A stretch of 64,000 bases of DNA from Heterotrichella gracilis (Eukaryota > Sar > Xanthophyceae > Tribonematales > Xanthonemataceae). The notes below the pieces were generated by a model. The model saw nothing but the letters and a program-made list of their open reading frames with translations, was not told the DNA's origin and made no database searches. Below, piece after piece: positions 1 to 8,167 of the stretch. The first letter of the stretch is position 1. Each line of letters opens with the position of its first letter. The stretch lies in contig JAULBX010011099.1 in assembly GCA_032358255.1 (NCBI GenBank), positions 124,001-188,000 of the forward strand, in the 5' to 3' direction. Both the position numbers and the translations under genes were made by a program.

Positions 1-1
1 C

Positions 2-391
2 ACAAAGTTTAATGTAAAAAAAGTGTATCCCTACGCCATTCTTGCCGCTGCCAAATTAAAAGAATACGATTTTGCTTTACAAAAAATAGAGGACAAAAAT
101 TTACGAAAAGCCTTTCTCAAAGCCTGTGAAAAAGATCTTAGAAAAGAATTTGAAGACGAGCTAAAAGGCTTAAGCGTTTCACAAGGGAAACTGCTCATGA
201 AATTGATCGATCGCGAAACCAATAAAACCACCTATGAAATTGTTAAACAACTGCGGGGTAGTTTTCAGGCGGCTATGTGGCAAACCGTGGCTTGTTTGTT
301 TGGCAACAGCATGAAGGTGGAATACGACGCCCAGGTAGAAGACATTATGGTTGAACGGGCTGTAAAGCTAGTTGAAAGCGGTTTGTTTTAA
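2..391 (+). CDS. DUF4294 family protein (5' end outside window)
   Basis: The reading frame is open from base 2, with no in-frame start before a GTG at 23, and the family signature begins right at the edge, so I read this as the C-terminal 129 residues of a longer gene cut by the window. The YPYA motif, the LIDRET block and the ELRGSF...LFG...YD segment match DUF4294, a small Bacteroidota family of unknown function usually with an N-terminal extension. It is soluble, with a charged helical middle. The following gene starts 49 bp later on the same strand. The family call is from memory of the motif pattern; function is unknown. Confidence 0.8.
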   Translation, partial: TKFNVKKVYPYAILAAAKLKEYDFALQKIEDKNLRKAFLKACEKDLRKEFEDELKGLSVSQGKLLMKLIDRETNKTTYEIVKQLRGSFQAAMWQTVACLFGNSMKVEYDAQVEDIMVERAVKLVESGLF

Positions 392-440
392 TCTTTTTTC
401 GCTTCCCTTATTCTGAATTATTATTGTTATTTTTATTGCC

Positions 441-1070
441 ATGTATAGATTCTTATTTATTTCTCTGTTACTGAGTTCTTTCTTACAGGCACAAACTAAA
501 AAACCTGTACAAAAACAAAACCCTGTAGAGGTGCAAGATACGCTCGCCACCGACTCTGCAAAGCTTGTGGTGGAAGAGCCTGTTACCGAATATGCCTTTA
601 GTGTTAAAACAAAAAAACCAAAAACGGCCAAAGAACGCATGAAATTGTGTTTGAATCTGGTGAGTGCCGATTCTGCTGTTGTTTTGAATTATTGTTTCAA
701 TGATTCGGTTCTCCGCGATCCGGAAGTGTCAAAGATCATATTTCAAAAAACGCAAGGAGACAGCACGTATACTTTGATATACACTGCTGCCTTCAGTAAA
801 CCAAAAGACAAAGTGGAGTGTGATGCTGGAAAAGAGGTCAAGTTGATTTTTGTCAGATGGAATACAAGTACCAATAAAGCCATTGTCAAACAAAAATTAA
901 TTGAATCCTGCATGCGTGGCATTATCAATATGACCAAGGAGCCCATTGTTAAATGGGATGGCACTAGCCTACTCACTGTTAATTATTACCGGGGCGGAAA
1001 TGATTTTATTGATCTGAAATTTGATCCCCAGAATTTTTTACTTGGGATGCAAAGCAGTAAGGATAATTAA
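441..1070 (+). CDS. Exported hypothetical protein
   Basis: 209 residues with a clear N-terminal signal peptide (residues 1-18, ending in a QAQ cleavage context), a Lys/Pro/Thr-rich linker (about 20-60) and a folded C-terminal part of mixed charge with several Cys. I recognise no domain. It probably works in the periplasm or at the outer membrane. It lies downstream of the DUF4294 gene on the same strand and is followed by a structured 270-bp gap, so it may be the last gene of that transcript. The ATG at 441 is chosen because it places the signal peptide exactly at the N terminus. Confidence 0.65.
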   Translation: MYRFLFISLLLSSFLQAQTKKPVQKQNPVEVQDTLATDSAKLVVEEPVTEYAFSVKTKKPKTAKERMKLCLNLVSADSAVVLNYCFNDSVLRDPEVSKIIFQKTQGDSTYTLIYTAAFSKPKDKVECDAGKEVKLIFVRWNTSTNKAIVKQKLIESCMRGIINMTKEPIVKWDGTSLLTVNYYRGGNDFIDLKFDPQNFLLGMQSSKDN

Positions 1071-1106
1071 ACCAATTGCCTTAGACTCTAGTGAACAATC
1101 CTAAAA

Positions 1107-1300
1107 GGATAATTCCGCTTAAATCCTAAATAGACAGTTGAAAATCTAAACTGTCTACGATGTAAGATTTTGTATGGTTTTCAGTGCAATCATTTTTTAA
1201 GAAAACCTTACAAAATCTAATCCCGATATCTATCGGGAGGGATTATCCGCACTAAGACAGTAGTTCGCTAAGAAAATTAGCTTCTACTGTCTAATTGCGG
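1107..1300. repeat. Multi-hairpin structured intergenic element
   Basis: The gap between the exported protein gene and lpxK has no gene but strong nested symmetry: a 9-bp stem at 1131-1139/1149-1157; an 18-bp stem with one mismatch at 1165-1182/1201-1218; the palindrome TCCCGATATCTATCGGGA at 1221-1238; and a near-perfect 17-bp stem at 1247-1263/1284-1300 whose loop carries its own 5-bp stem. An outer pair (1107-1116 with 1239-1248, one mismatch) can close the first three hairpins into a cloverleaf. It could be a non-autonomous mobile repeat, an intergenic RNA, or both; no transposase is near. Confidence 0.6.
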
Positions 1301-1343
1301 TTAAATTTTACACTTTCAAAAATAATGAGCATATTTAACCTGT

Positions 1344-2435
1344 TTGAACCCCTGGTTAAAAATACTCTTATTGCCACCCGCTTATTTATACGGGATCATT
1401 ACGGCTATCCGAAACGGCTTATACGATTCGCGACTCATTAAAGAACATAAATTTGACGCCGTTCACACCATTGGCGTTGGAAATCTGGCCGTTGGCGGTG
1501 CCGGCAAAACCCCATTGGTTGAATACCTTATTCGCTTGATCACACCTGTTGAACCTCAAATTGCGGTGTTAAGCAGAGGTTATAAACGTAAAACCAGTGG
1601 CTTTATTTTGGCCGATAGTGAAAGCACTGCCGAAGACATTGGTGATGAACCTCTCATTTATAAAACTAAATACCCCGTTCAGGTGGCCGTGGATGCAAAC
1701 AGAGCACATGGAATAAAAAAGCTGATTGCTTTACAACAAGAAGCTCCTAAAGTTATTTTATTGGATGATGTGTTTCAGCATCGCTCGGTGAGATGCGGCC
1801 TTAACATCGTCGTAAGCGATTACCACAATTTGTATTACAAAGATGTGATGTTGCCTGCCGGTACTTTAAGAGAGTTTAAAAGCGGAATTGAACGGGCCGA
1901 TATTGTTATCATAAGCAAAGTTCCCGAAAAAACAAGTCCGGTTGAAATACGAACCATTACCAAAGACATTTCACCAAAGGCCCATCAGCGTGTGTTTTTT
2001 AGCTATTTAAAGTATGGTGAACTGTATAGCATACACAATCAAAACGATAAACTTGATACGCTTAATGATCTTTTTAGATATAGAGTCATTTCCTTTGCAG
2101 GGATAGCCTATCCACAACCGATGATTGATTATTTAAAAGAATATTCGGCAGAATTACGCCATTTGCCTTTTGACGATCATCATGATTATACCATGAAAGA
2201 TCTCGAAGATATAGAAAGGTATTACAGCAGTTTTGAAGGCAGTAACAAAATTTTAGTCACTACCGAAAAAGACCTGATGCGTTTAAAAAACAACAGCGTT
2301 TGGGAAATTGCCAAACGTATGAATATTTATATTCTTCCGGTAGAAGTCACATTTAAAGACAAAGAAGAAGAAATTAATGAGATCATTTTAAAATATGTTA
2401 GATCAAATAGAATTTACCACCAAAAGTATACGTGA
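1344..2435 (+). CDS. lpxK: Tetraacyldisaccharide 4'-kinase
   Basis: Phosphorylates the 4' position of the lipid A disaccharide precursor at the inner membrane. The 363-residue length is normal. Residues 1-25 form the membrane-associated N terminus (PPAYLYGIITAIRN), a P-loop of the LpxK type lies at about 46-57 (GNLAVGGAGKTP), and the DDVFQHR motif that is diagnostic for LpxK is present around 140. The start is TTG: the only nearby ATG (1325) is in another frame, and the TTG gives the expected family N terminus. The last 41 bp overlap the purine nucleoside phosphorylase gene, which suggests coupled translation. Confidence 0.93.
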   Translation: MNPWLKILLLPPAYLYGIITAIRNGLYDSRLIKEHKFDAVHTIGVGNLAVGGAGKTPLVEYLIRLITPVEPQIAVLSRGYKRKTSGFILADSESTAEDIGDEPLIYKTKYPVQVAVDANRAHGIKKLIALQQEAPKVILLDDVFQHRSVRCGLNIVVSDYHNLYYKDVMLPAGTLREFKSGIERADIVIISKVPEKTSPVEIRTITKDISPKAHQRVFFSYLKYGELYSIHNQNDKLDTLNDLFRYRVISFAGIAYPQPMIDYLKEYSAELRHLPFDDHHDYTMKDLEDIERYYSSFEGSNKILVTTEKDLMRLKNNSVWEIAKRMNIYILPVEVTFKDKEEEINEIILKYVRSNRIYHQKYT

Positions 2436-3219
2436 AAAAACCAATCATTTTTCTCCTTCTGTAGGAATCATCTTAGGTACAGGCTTGGGTGGACTGGTAA
2501 AAGAAATTAGCGTTGAATACACAATCCCATACACAGAGATTCCGAATTTTGCGGTAAGCACCGTAGAAGGACATAGCGGTAAATTAATTTTTGGGGAATT
2601 AGGTGGAAAAAAAGTGGTGGCCATGCAAGGGCGATTTCATTTTTATGAAGGTTATACCATGCAGCAGATCACCTTTCCTATCAGGGTAATGAAGGCCTTA
2701 GGAATTAAAACACTTTGTGTAAGCAATGCTTGTGGTGGGATGAATCCTGCTTTTGAAGTGGGTGAGTTAATGCTCATTAACGATCACATCAATTTATTTC
2801 CCACTAACCCGCTTATCGGTAAAAACATAAATGAGCTTGGTCCTCGTTTTCCGGACATGGGCGCCACTTATAATAAAACCTATATTGAATTAGCAAAACA
2901 AATTGCCGCCGAAAATAAGATCCAAGTGAGTGAAGGAGTTTATGCCGGCTTAACAGGTCCTTGTTTTGAAACACCTGCTGAATACCGTTACCTTTGGCGC
3001 ATAGGAGCCGATGTGGTTGGCATGAGTACCGTGCCGGAAGTGATTGTAGCCAAACATTCAGGTTTACAAGTATTTGGCATAAGCATTGTCACCGATCTGG
3101 GTGTTGAAGGAAGCGTGCAAACAGTGACCCACGAAGAGGTGCAACACATTGCCAATTTGCAGGAACCAAAATTGACCTTGATCTTAAAAGAATTAATTCG
3201 AAGGATTAGTTTTGATTAA
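2395..3219 (+). CDS. Purine nucleoside phosphorylase (trimeric PNP/MTAP family)
   Basis: Cleaves purine nucleosides with phosphate in purine salvage. 274 residues. It shows the phosphate loop GTGLGG near residue 29, the EGHSGK His motif, SNACGGMNP, TGPCFETPAEYR and VGMSTVPE, all typical of the trimeric class. The base-recognition segment reads IVTDLG, with Asp where many guanine/hypoxanthine-specific enzymes have Asn. In the family an Asp here is also seen in 6-amino-purine-using members, so base preference is open. It overlaps lpxK by 41 bp although the two pathways are unrelated. Confidence 0.88.
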   Translation: MLDQIEFTTKSIREKTNHFSPSVGIILGTGLGGLVKEISVEYTIPYTEIPNFAVSTVEGHSGKLIFGELGGKKVVAMQGRFHFYEGYTMQQITFPIRVMKALGIKTLCVSNACGGMNPAFEVGELMLINDHINLFPTNPLIGKNINELGPRFPDMGATYNKTYIELAKQIAAENKIQVSEGVYAGLTGPCFETPAEYRYLWRIGADVVGMSTVPEVIVAKHSGLQVFGISIVTDLGVEGSVQTVTHEEVQHIANLQEPKLTLILKELIRRISFD

Positions 3220-3247
3220 ATTCTTATCCACTAATCAGAAAAAGAAC

Positions 3248-3295
3248 TGACGCAGTCCCGATAGCTATCGGGATCGCGGATTTCACTGATCTGTG
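3248..3295. repeat. REP-like palindrome inside a degenerate TGACGCAG repeat
   Basis: The perfect 18-bp palindrome TCCCGATAGCTATCGGGA (3256-3273) sits between TGACGCAG on the left and TCGCGGATTTCACTGATC on the right. The flanks resemble the uninterrupted repeat at 21506-21533, which begins with the same TGACGCAG and continues with a TTTCACAG-type sequence. A sister palindrome differing only at the centre is at 1221-1238. The site lies between convergent genes, so it may also act as a transcription terminator. Confidence 0.6.
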
Positions 3296-3313
3296 TTTCC
3301 TAAAATTTTACGA

Positions 3314-3790
3314 TCAATTTTTTGTTTTAAAATAAAACACATTCTTCAACAACACATTTTTCTGACGTTTGTCTATAAACTTGATCTCTATACGATCAGG
3401 ACTTACCGCAGAAACACCATTCACCATTGTTTTGAATTCTACACTTTTTTGTTTTGCTTTTACCTGTGTGTTTTGTTCGGTGGGAATGTAAAGAGATTCA
3501 TAATTATATCCCTTCACGTAATTGACTGTTACCAGACTATCATTTTCTGTTTTGAGTAATTGTGCATTATCTACCTGAATGGATAAATAAGGTTTGAGAG
3601 AATCGGGAACGATCAGATAAAAAACATCGCCCAAGCCCTTTTGAAGGGTGTCACGATAAGCTTCCTTCTGAAAAAAATAAATAAGAGAAGCGTTCTTTTT
3701 GAAACGAATCTTGTCTTCTTTTTGAGCAAACACTAAGTTTGTCAATCCAAAAAAAATAAGTAAAAAATATAGGTGTTTATTCTTTTTCAA
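3314..3790 (-). CDS. Exported hypothetical protein
   Basis: 158 residues with a Sec signal peptide (about 1-22, ending FAQ) followed by a basic, beta-rich domain; no recognised family. Its first 14 bp overlap the end of tatA, so it is probably co-transcribed and translationally coupled with it, but nothing shows a role in protein export. An opposite-strand open frame across the same bases is a shadow: this strand has the signal peptide, the overlap and the better start. Confidence 0.65.
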   Translation of the reverse strand: MKKNKHLYFLLIFFGLTNLVFAQKEDKIRFKKNASLIYFFQKEAYRDTLQKGLGDVFYLIVPDSLKPYLSIQVDNAQLLKTENDSLVTVNYVKGYNYESLYIPTEQNTQVKAKQKSVEFKTMVNGVSAVSPDRIEIKFIDKRQKNVLLKNVFYFKTKN

Positions 3791-4028
3791 TTTCCTTTTT
3801 TACTTCCTGAATGTGTTCGGTTATTTGTTCTGTGACTCCACCGGTACTTTCAAGGATATCTTTTTGAATACCGTTGGTGGCATCCTTAAATTCTCTTATT
3901 CCTTTACCAAGCGTTTTGGCTATACCCGGAATTCCTTTTCCTCCAAAAAGCAATAAGATCACCAAAACGATCATCACTACTTCGCCACTGCCTAAATTCA
4001 AGAACAATATAAATTGATTGATTAACAT
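3777..4028 (-). CDS. tatA: Sec-independent translocase subunit TatA/E-like
   Basis: 83 residues with the TatA layout: short periplasmic N terminus, one membrane helix (about 14-29), the FGGKGIPGIAKTLGKGIREFK hinge and amphipathic helix, and an acidic/basic C-terminal tail. TatA oligomers form the twin-arginine translocation pore with TatC, which is not in this window. It starts 1 bp after the stop of a 36-codon membrane-protein gene, with an AGGAGG-like sequence inside that gene's end, and its stop region overlaps the next exported-protein gene. Confidence 0.92.
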   Translation of the reverse strand: MLINQFILFLNLGSGEVVMIVLVILLLFGGKGIPGIAKTLGKGIREFKDATNGIQKDILESTGGVTEQITEHIQEVKKEIEKE

Positions 4029-4029
4029 C

Positions 4030-4140
4030 TTATTTTTTTCCTCCTCGCATAAATTTAAAGATCACCACAGCCCCGGTAATAAAAATGACCGAAATAAATG
4101 CCATAATAAAAATCTCAGCTAAACCGACAGAACCTTTCAT
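4030..4140 (-). CDS. Small single-pass membrane protein upstream of tatA
   Basis: A 36-codon frame with ATG at 4140 and TAA at 4030-4032. The product has a short polar start, a long hydrophobic stretch (about residues 7-29, with FIMAFISVIFITGAVVIF) and a basic tail ending RGGKK, a credible N-out/C-in one-pass membrane protein. It ends one base before the tatA ATG, and its 3' end supplies a purine-rich GAGGAGG ribosome-binding-like sequence for tatA, so a leader role is possible instead of, or in addition to, a product. No family is recognised. Confidence 0.55.
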   Translation of the reverse strand: MKGSVGLAEIFIMAFISVIFITGAVVIFKFMRGGKK

Positions 4141-4159
4141 GTGGTAAAATTACGAAATT

Positions 4160-5110
4160 TTAATCTTCCACGATGCCTATATGAATAAGGGCGTCTCCTT
4201 GATTAACGACCGGCTGATTATTGATGCCAACAATAAAACCGTTAGTGGGACAAACCACTTTTTCCTCCGTTTCACCAAAAGGATTAAAAATGATTCCCAA
4301 AAGATCCCCTTTTAAAACATGAGCCCCGTTATTCACACTCATGTGAAATAAACCGCTGCTGTTGGCGCGCACCCAGGTGTCCTTTTTTACCTTCACGGTG
4401 TGATTTCCGGGCACATCAAAATTGATCATCTTAAATGAATTCATAAGTCGCAAACAGCCATTCACGCCTTCATTGATGGCTTGATAATCAAAGCGCATGC
4501 TTTCGCCCCCTTCATACACCAATATGGGTTTTTTCTTTTTTGAGGCCTCCATTCGAAAAGTGCCTTCTCTGTAATTACTGTCTATGATCAAAGGTGCCGA
4601 AAATCGTTCTGCCAGGGCTAAATTATCGGGAAAATCGAACACGCAACGTATTTGTGGATAGTTATTGAGCTTGGCACCACCGGTATGAAAATCGACTCCA
4701 AAATCAATGATCGGCAAAATGTGTTTCATTAGATCGTAAGCAATGCGACTGCCAATAGATCCCTTTTTTGACCCCGGGAAACAACGGTTTAAGTCCCGTC
4801 CATCGGGCAGATCGCGACTACCATATAAAAATGAGATCACATTAATGACCGGAATGGCAATAAGTGTTCCGCATTTTAATCCCTGAATTTCACTTCTCGA
4901 AATAACTTTACGAATAATATCTATGCCATTGGTTTCTTCGCCGTGCATCCCTGCGCACAATAACATGGCGGGTCCCTTTACTTTTGAATGAATGACATGG
5001 ACCGGAATTTCCAGTTTGGTTTTGGTATGCAGCTCATAGGAATTTAAAATAACCGTTTTATTTTGTCCCGGTTTAATACTATGTCCATTAATGGTAATTA
5101 TTTTCTGCAT
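4160..5110 (-). CDS. Succinylglutamate desuccinylase/aspartoacylase family protein
   Basis: 316 residues of the M14-related AstE/AspA zinc-hydrolase family, which cleaves amide bonds of acylated amino acids. Visible zinc and catalytic residues are His56 and Glu59 in GMHGEETNG, His142 in DFHTGG and the general-base Glu200 in VYEGGES; the arginine-rich DGRDLNRCFPG loop is at 103-113. A C-terminal beta domain (about 225-316) is present. It follows rimK by 54 bp on the same strand, and this pairing suggests it acts on glutamate- or peptide-type products of the ligase; that is inference from context. Confidence 0.85.
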   Translation of the reverse strand: MQKIITINGHSIKPGQNKTVILNSYELHTKTKLEIPVHVIHSKVKGPAMLLCAGMHGEETNGIDIIRKVISRSEIQGLKCGTLIAIPVINVISFLYGSRDLPDGRDLNRCFPGSKKGSIGSRIAYDLMKHILPIIDFGVDFHTGGAKLNNYPQIRCVFDFPDNLALAERFSAPLIIDSNYREGTFRMEASKKKKPILVYEGGESMRFDYQAINEGVNGCLRLMNSFKMINFDVPGNHTVKVKKDTWVRANSSGLFHMSVNNGAHVLKGDLLGIIFNPFGETEEKVVCPTNGFIVGINNQPVVNQGDALIHIGIVED

Positions 5111-5164
5111 GCTGGTAAAATGAATGATCTATAAAAATGTAAATGGCTTGGAGAATTTGATGAT

Positions 5165-6061
5165 CTACTCTCCCGGTTTCGCAAATTCATTTCGTTCAAC
5201 ATATTCAATGATCTTACTGGCAATATCCACACCGGTAGCTCCTTCTATCCCCTCCAGTCCAGGAGATGAATTCACTTCCATCACTAATGGACCACGACTC
5301 GATTGTAAGAGATCAACCCCCGCAATGCCTAATCCTAATTTACGCGCGGCTTTAATAGCAGTGGCGCGCTCTTCGTTACTTAAATTAATTAATGACGAAG
5401 TTCCCCCACGATGCAAATTGCTTCTGAACTCCCCTTCTTTGGCCTGACGTTTCATAGCGCCTACAATTTGACCATCTACCACAAACACCCGCAGATCGGC
5501 CCCTCCCGCTTCTTTAATAAATTCCTGCACAAGCATATTGGCTTCTAATTTTAAAAAAGCTTCAACTACACTTTTGGCTGCCTTTTGATTTTCTGCCAAG
5601 ATCACACCAATTCCTTGAGTACCTTCTAATAATTTGATCACACAGGGTGCACCTCCAATATTCTCCAATAAACTATCAATGTCTTTGTCTTTCGGTGAAG
5701 AAGCAAAAGCTGTTTTAGGAATTCCTAATCCCGCACGGGCGAGAATTTGCAGACTGCGCAATTTGTCGCGTGAGCGAACCAAAGCTTGCGATTCAACTGC
5801 CGTAAATATTTTCATCATCTCAAATTGACGAACAACAGCCGAGCCGTAAAAAGTCGCAGATGCCCCAATTCTAGGAATGACCGCATTCACACCGGTCACT
5901 TCTTTTCCGTTAAAATAAATATGGGGTCTACCTTGTTCAATAACAAGAACACATTTCATGTGATCGAGCAGCACCACTTCATGGCCCCGCTGTTCAGCAG
6001 CCTGAATCAGTCTTTTGGTGGAATACAGATTTTTGTTGCGCGAAAGGATGGCGATCTTCAT
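5165..6061 (-). CDS. rimK: ATP-grasp ligase RimK (ribosomal S6 modification type)
   Basis: 298 residues, almost the length of the classical RimK, which adds glutamates to the C terminus of ribosomal protein S6 using ATP. It has the N-terminal pre-ATP-grasp domain, the ATP-binding segment around [13 protein letters not shown], the LVQEFI...[11 protein letters not shown] block, the RSNLHRGG loop and the metal-binding [18 protein letters not shown] near the C terminus. It starts 3 bp downstream of the RimB-type protease stop (6065), so it is in the same operon. S6 itself is not in the window, so the substrate is inferred from family. Confidence 0.9.
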   Translation of the reverse strand: MKIAILSRNKNLYSTKRLIQAAEQRGHEVVLLDHMKCVLVIEQGRPHIYFNGKEVTGVNAVIPRIGASATFYGSAVVRQFEMMKIFTAVESQALVRSRDKLRSLQILARAGLGIPKTAFASSPKDKDIDSLLENIGGAPCVIKLLEGTQGIGVILAENQKAAKSVVEAFLKLEANMLVQEFIKEAGGADLRVFVVDGQIVGAMKRQAKEGEFRSNLHRGGTSSLINLSNEERATAIKAARKLGLGIAGVDLLQSSRGPLVMEVNSSPGLEGIEGATGVDIASKIIEYVERNEFAKPGE

Positions 6062-6064
6062 AAG

Positions 6065-6526
6065 CTATATTTTTTTTGGTGAAGTAAGTGCAAGGGTTTT
6101 TAATGATAATCCTCCTGTGTGAATTTGATTCACGTCTATTAAAAATTTTCCTTTTAAAACCCGACGGCCTATCAGAACGGGATACCGCATGTTATCTCTG
6201 TTACTCAAGGAAATGGATGCCAATATTCGTTTTTTACCGATAGAAATAATGGTTTTTATCACATAACGTTCTTCCATTTCGCCGAAGGAGTTTTTTATTT
6301 TTTTCCGACTAAATTCTTCAAAGCGGTATTTTTTTTCTGTCTCTTGTTTGATGGTGAAATAAAGAATGGTTTTTGAATCTTCTAATTTCACTTCCATGTT
6401 TTCACAGTGTAAGGAAGAGGTATAAGCCCCGGTATCGATCTTCGCTTCAATATTAAAGAGAGCTAGTTTTGGAAAACTCACCCATTCTCTGCGTCCGATC
6501 AATTTAATTTTGCCTTGTTTCTTCAT
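6065..6526 (-). CDS. RimK/LysX-associated ATP-dependent protease-fold protein (RimB-like)
   Basis: 153 residues from the ATG at 6526 (MKKQGK...). A longer frame begins at 6550, but the internal ATG gives the usual family start IGRREW. The KIDTGAYTSSLH motif is an aspartic-protease-like DTGA signature, and the YPVLIGRR and FLIDVNQ blocks complete the family (Pfam 05618, named zinc protease). In Pseudomonas the homologue RimB works with RimK in the Rim system. The gene overlaps the end of the upstream FAD oxidoreductase gene by 23 bp and precedes rimK. Confidence 0.87.
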   Translation of the reverse strand: MKKQGKIKLIGRREWVSFPKLALFNIEAKIDTGAYTSSLHCENMEVKLEDSKTILYFTIKQETEKKYRFEEFSRKKIKNSFGEMEERYVIKTIISIGKKRILASISLSNRDNMRYPVLIGRRVLKGKFLIDVNQIHTGGLSLKTLALTSPKKI

Positions 6527-7574
6527 ACAAATGATAAAAGCGTCTAACACTCACTTCCGGCAGTAAGTCTTCTTTTTGTAAGTAGAAATTTACGAACTTT
6601 TTTGCAAAATAAGGTGCTAACATCACGCCTTTTGTTCCAAGTCCGTTAAAAACATGAAGTCTGGGCTGTGTGGGATGCACCCCGATTATTGGTCTTCTGT
6701 CAGAGGACGAAGGACGAATACCGGCTTCATGCTTTAAGATGGTGTAATTACAAGTGATCATTTGTTTAATCTTTTCCTCCAATTCCGTTTTAGCTTTTGT
6801 GCTGGTTGATTGTGTGAGATCATCCCAGGCATAGGTGGCTCCGGCTTTAAAAACGTCCTTAGAAAGATCCATCAAAAATCCGTTCTTATTAAAAATAGTA
6901 TTCGTAAACTTAAGTTCCGGAACAGAAAGGGTCAGTACCTCGCCCTTTGCCGGTTTTAAAGGAATCCAGTGAAAATAGGGATTGTCTTTTACCAAATATC
7001 CTTCACAAAAAAGAATGTTTTTGGCTTCGGTATTTTTATACTTCACCAAATCTTGATGCACTTGCAAGGAGTTAAAATCAAAGACCTCATCTACGATCTT
7101 ATCTTGAAAGAACTCAGACGAAACATCTAAAAACTGCAACATGTCGAGGTTTCCGCTGTTAAGTACCTTGCCATATCCCAAAGGGATTTTACAGGATGAG
7201 AATTCCTCAGAAGCGGTTTCATGAATGTCATTTTCAAGAAAGGCGGATAACTCAGTACTTGCTTTTTTTAACCAAAATGTTTTTTCCTGTTCTTCACCAA
7301 AGGGTTTTATAATGGGCCTTTGAGTCAGGAGTTTTGTATTTAACCGTGTTTCACATCCTGAATAAAAGGTGTTTAAATATGGAATGATCTCATCTGCCAA
7401 CCAACTTTTTGTCAGCCTTTTAAACACAATGGGATTCCATATTCCGGCAGCCACCCGCGAACAGGAACTCAGCGAATTTGTTCCAATAAGTTTAAATGAA
7501 ATACCTTCTTGAAAAAAATGGTGTGCCAGAGTAAATGCGGCAAGACCTCTGCCAACAATGATAAAATCTGTCAT
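6504..7574 (-). CDS. NAD(P)/FAD-dependent oxidoreductase (DAO family)
   Basis: 356 residues with an N-terminal dinucleotide-binding fold (IIVGRGLAAFTLAHHF, residues 5-20), the SRVAAGIWNPIVFKR segment that is common in D-amino acid oxidase-like proteins, and a C-terminal FAD-closing motif (GIRPSSSDRRPIIGVHP...GLGTKGVMLAP). Substrate is unknown; glycine or D-amino acid oxidation and MnmC-like chemistry are family possibilities. Its ATG overlaps the stop of the upstream gene (ATGA), and its end overlaps the RimB-like gene, so it is part of one tight transcript. Confidence 0.8.
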   Translation of the reverse strand: MTDFIIVGRGLAAFTLAHHFFQEGISFKLIGTNSLSSCSRVAAGIWNPIVFKRLTKSWLADEIIPYLNTFYSGCETRLNTKLLTQRPIIKPFGEEQEKTFWLKKASTELSAFLENDIHETASEEFSSCKIPLGYGKVLNSGNLDMLQFLDVSSEFFQDKIVDEVFDFNSLQVHQDLVKYKNTEAKNILFCEGYLVKDNPYFHWIPLKPAKGEVLTLSVPELKFTNTIFNKNGFLMDLSKDVFKAGATYAWDDLTQSTSTKAKTELEEKIKQMITCNYTILKHEAGIRPSSSDRRPIIGVHPTQPRLHVFNGLGTKGVMLAPYFAKKFVNFYLQKEDLLPEVSVRRFYHLYEETRQN

Positions 7575-8167
7575 CTTGGATTTTCAGCTCTAACATTTGG
7601 ATTGTAATTTTTCTTTGGTCCTTTGTAAGAACCTGAAAAGAAGGCAATGACTTTTATCCCAACCATACTTTGTTCCGGATTTACTTCCCCAAACAATTCT
7701 GCACCAATTCCAATATCATAAGTGAGTTTGGCGATCACCTGAAAACAAACATAAGCCCCAACACCTTCATAAATTAAGGGTTCACCCGCTGCATCTGCCA
7801 CCACACCGGTATAAAGACTCGGTCCGATAAATGCGGCAATATTGGACTTGGTGTTTTCTTTACGAATACCATAACATAAATGAGCCTGAAGATTGTTCTC
7901 GGATGTAAAATAGTCGCCACTCATGACCACACCTACCTGAAAATGATATTTCTGAATTGGAAAGTGAAAATCAATGCCGATGACCCGTTGAGTGATATCT
8001 CGAATATTGGAAGATAAAACGCCACCACCAAAAGTTAAATAATTATTGTGTACCCGGTATAATTTGCCGTCGTAAACAATTTCTTCTTTGCGGTAATAGC
8101 TTTCTTTTTTTTTGTCCCCACTTTTATTTTTTAGGGAAGAAGAGTCCTGTTGAGCATGAATACCCAA
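7571..8167 (-). CDS. Exported beta-rich outer-membrane-type protein, unusual start
   Basis: 198 residues from a TTG at 8167. The sequence has alternating hydrophobic strands and a barrel-like C-terminal half, but no family I recognise. The TTG cuts off what looks like a signal peptide: reading upstream in frame gives a hydrophobic FFIFFCFLVLG core ending IHAQ, open to a TAG near 8222, with no ATG, GTG or TTG to start it; an ATC lies at about 8203 just after a TATCTTAG promoter-like box. So either a rare start codon is used or a base differs from the functional allele. It overlaps the oxidoreductase gene by 4 bp. Confidence 0.6.
   Translation of the reverse strand: MGIHAQQDSSSLKNKSGDKKKESYYRKEEIVYDGKLYRVHNNYLTFGGGVLSSNIRDITQRVIGIDFHFPIQKYHFQVGVVMSGDYFTSENNLQAHLCYGIRKENTKSNIAAFIGPSLYTGVVADAAGEPLIYEGVGAYVCFQVIAKLTYDIGIGAELFGEVNPEQSMVGIKVIAFFSGSYKGPKKNYNPNVRAENPR

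Noticed and set aside
3293-3559. Plus-strand 88-codon frame
   Set aside because: It is opposite the exported-protein gene, which has a signal peptide and overlaps tatA properly; the plus-strand product is Phe/Cys-rich noise.
5124-5447. Plus-strand frame in rimK region
   Set aside because: Mirror of rimK, which has all ATP-grasp motifs on the minus strand.
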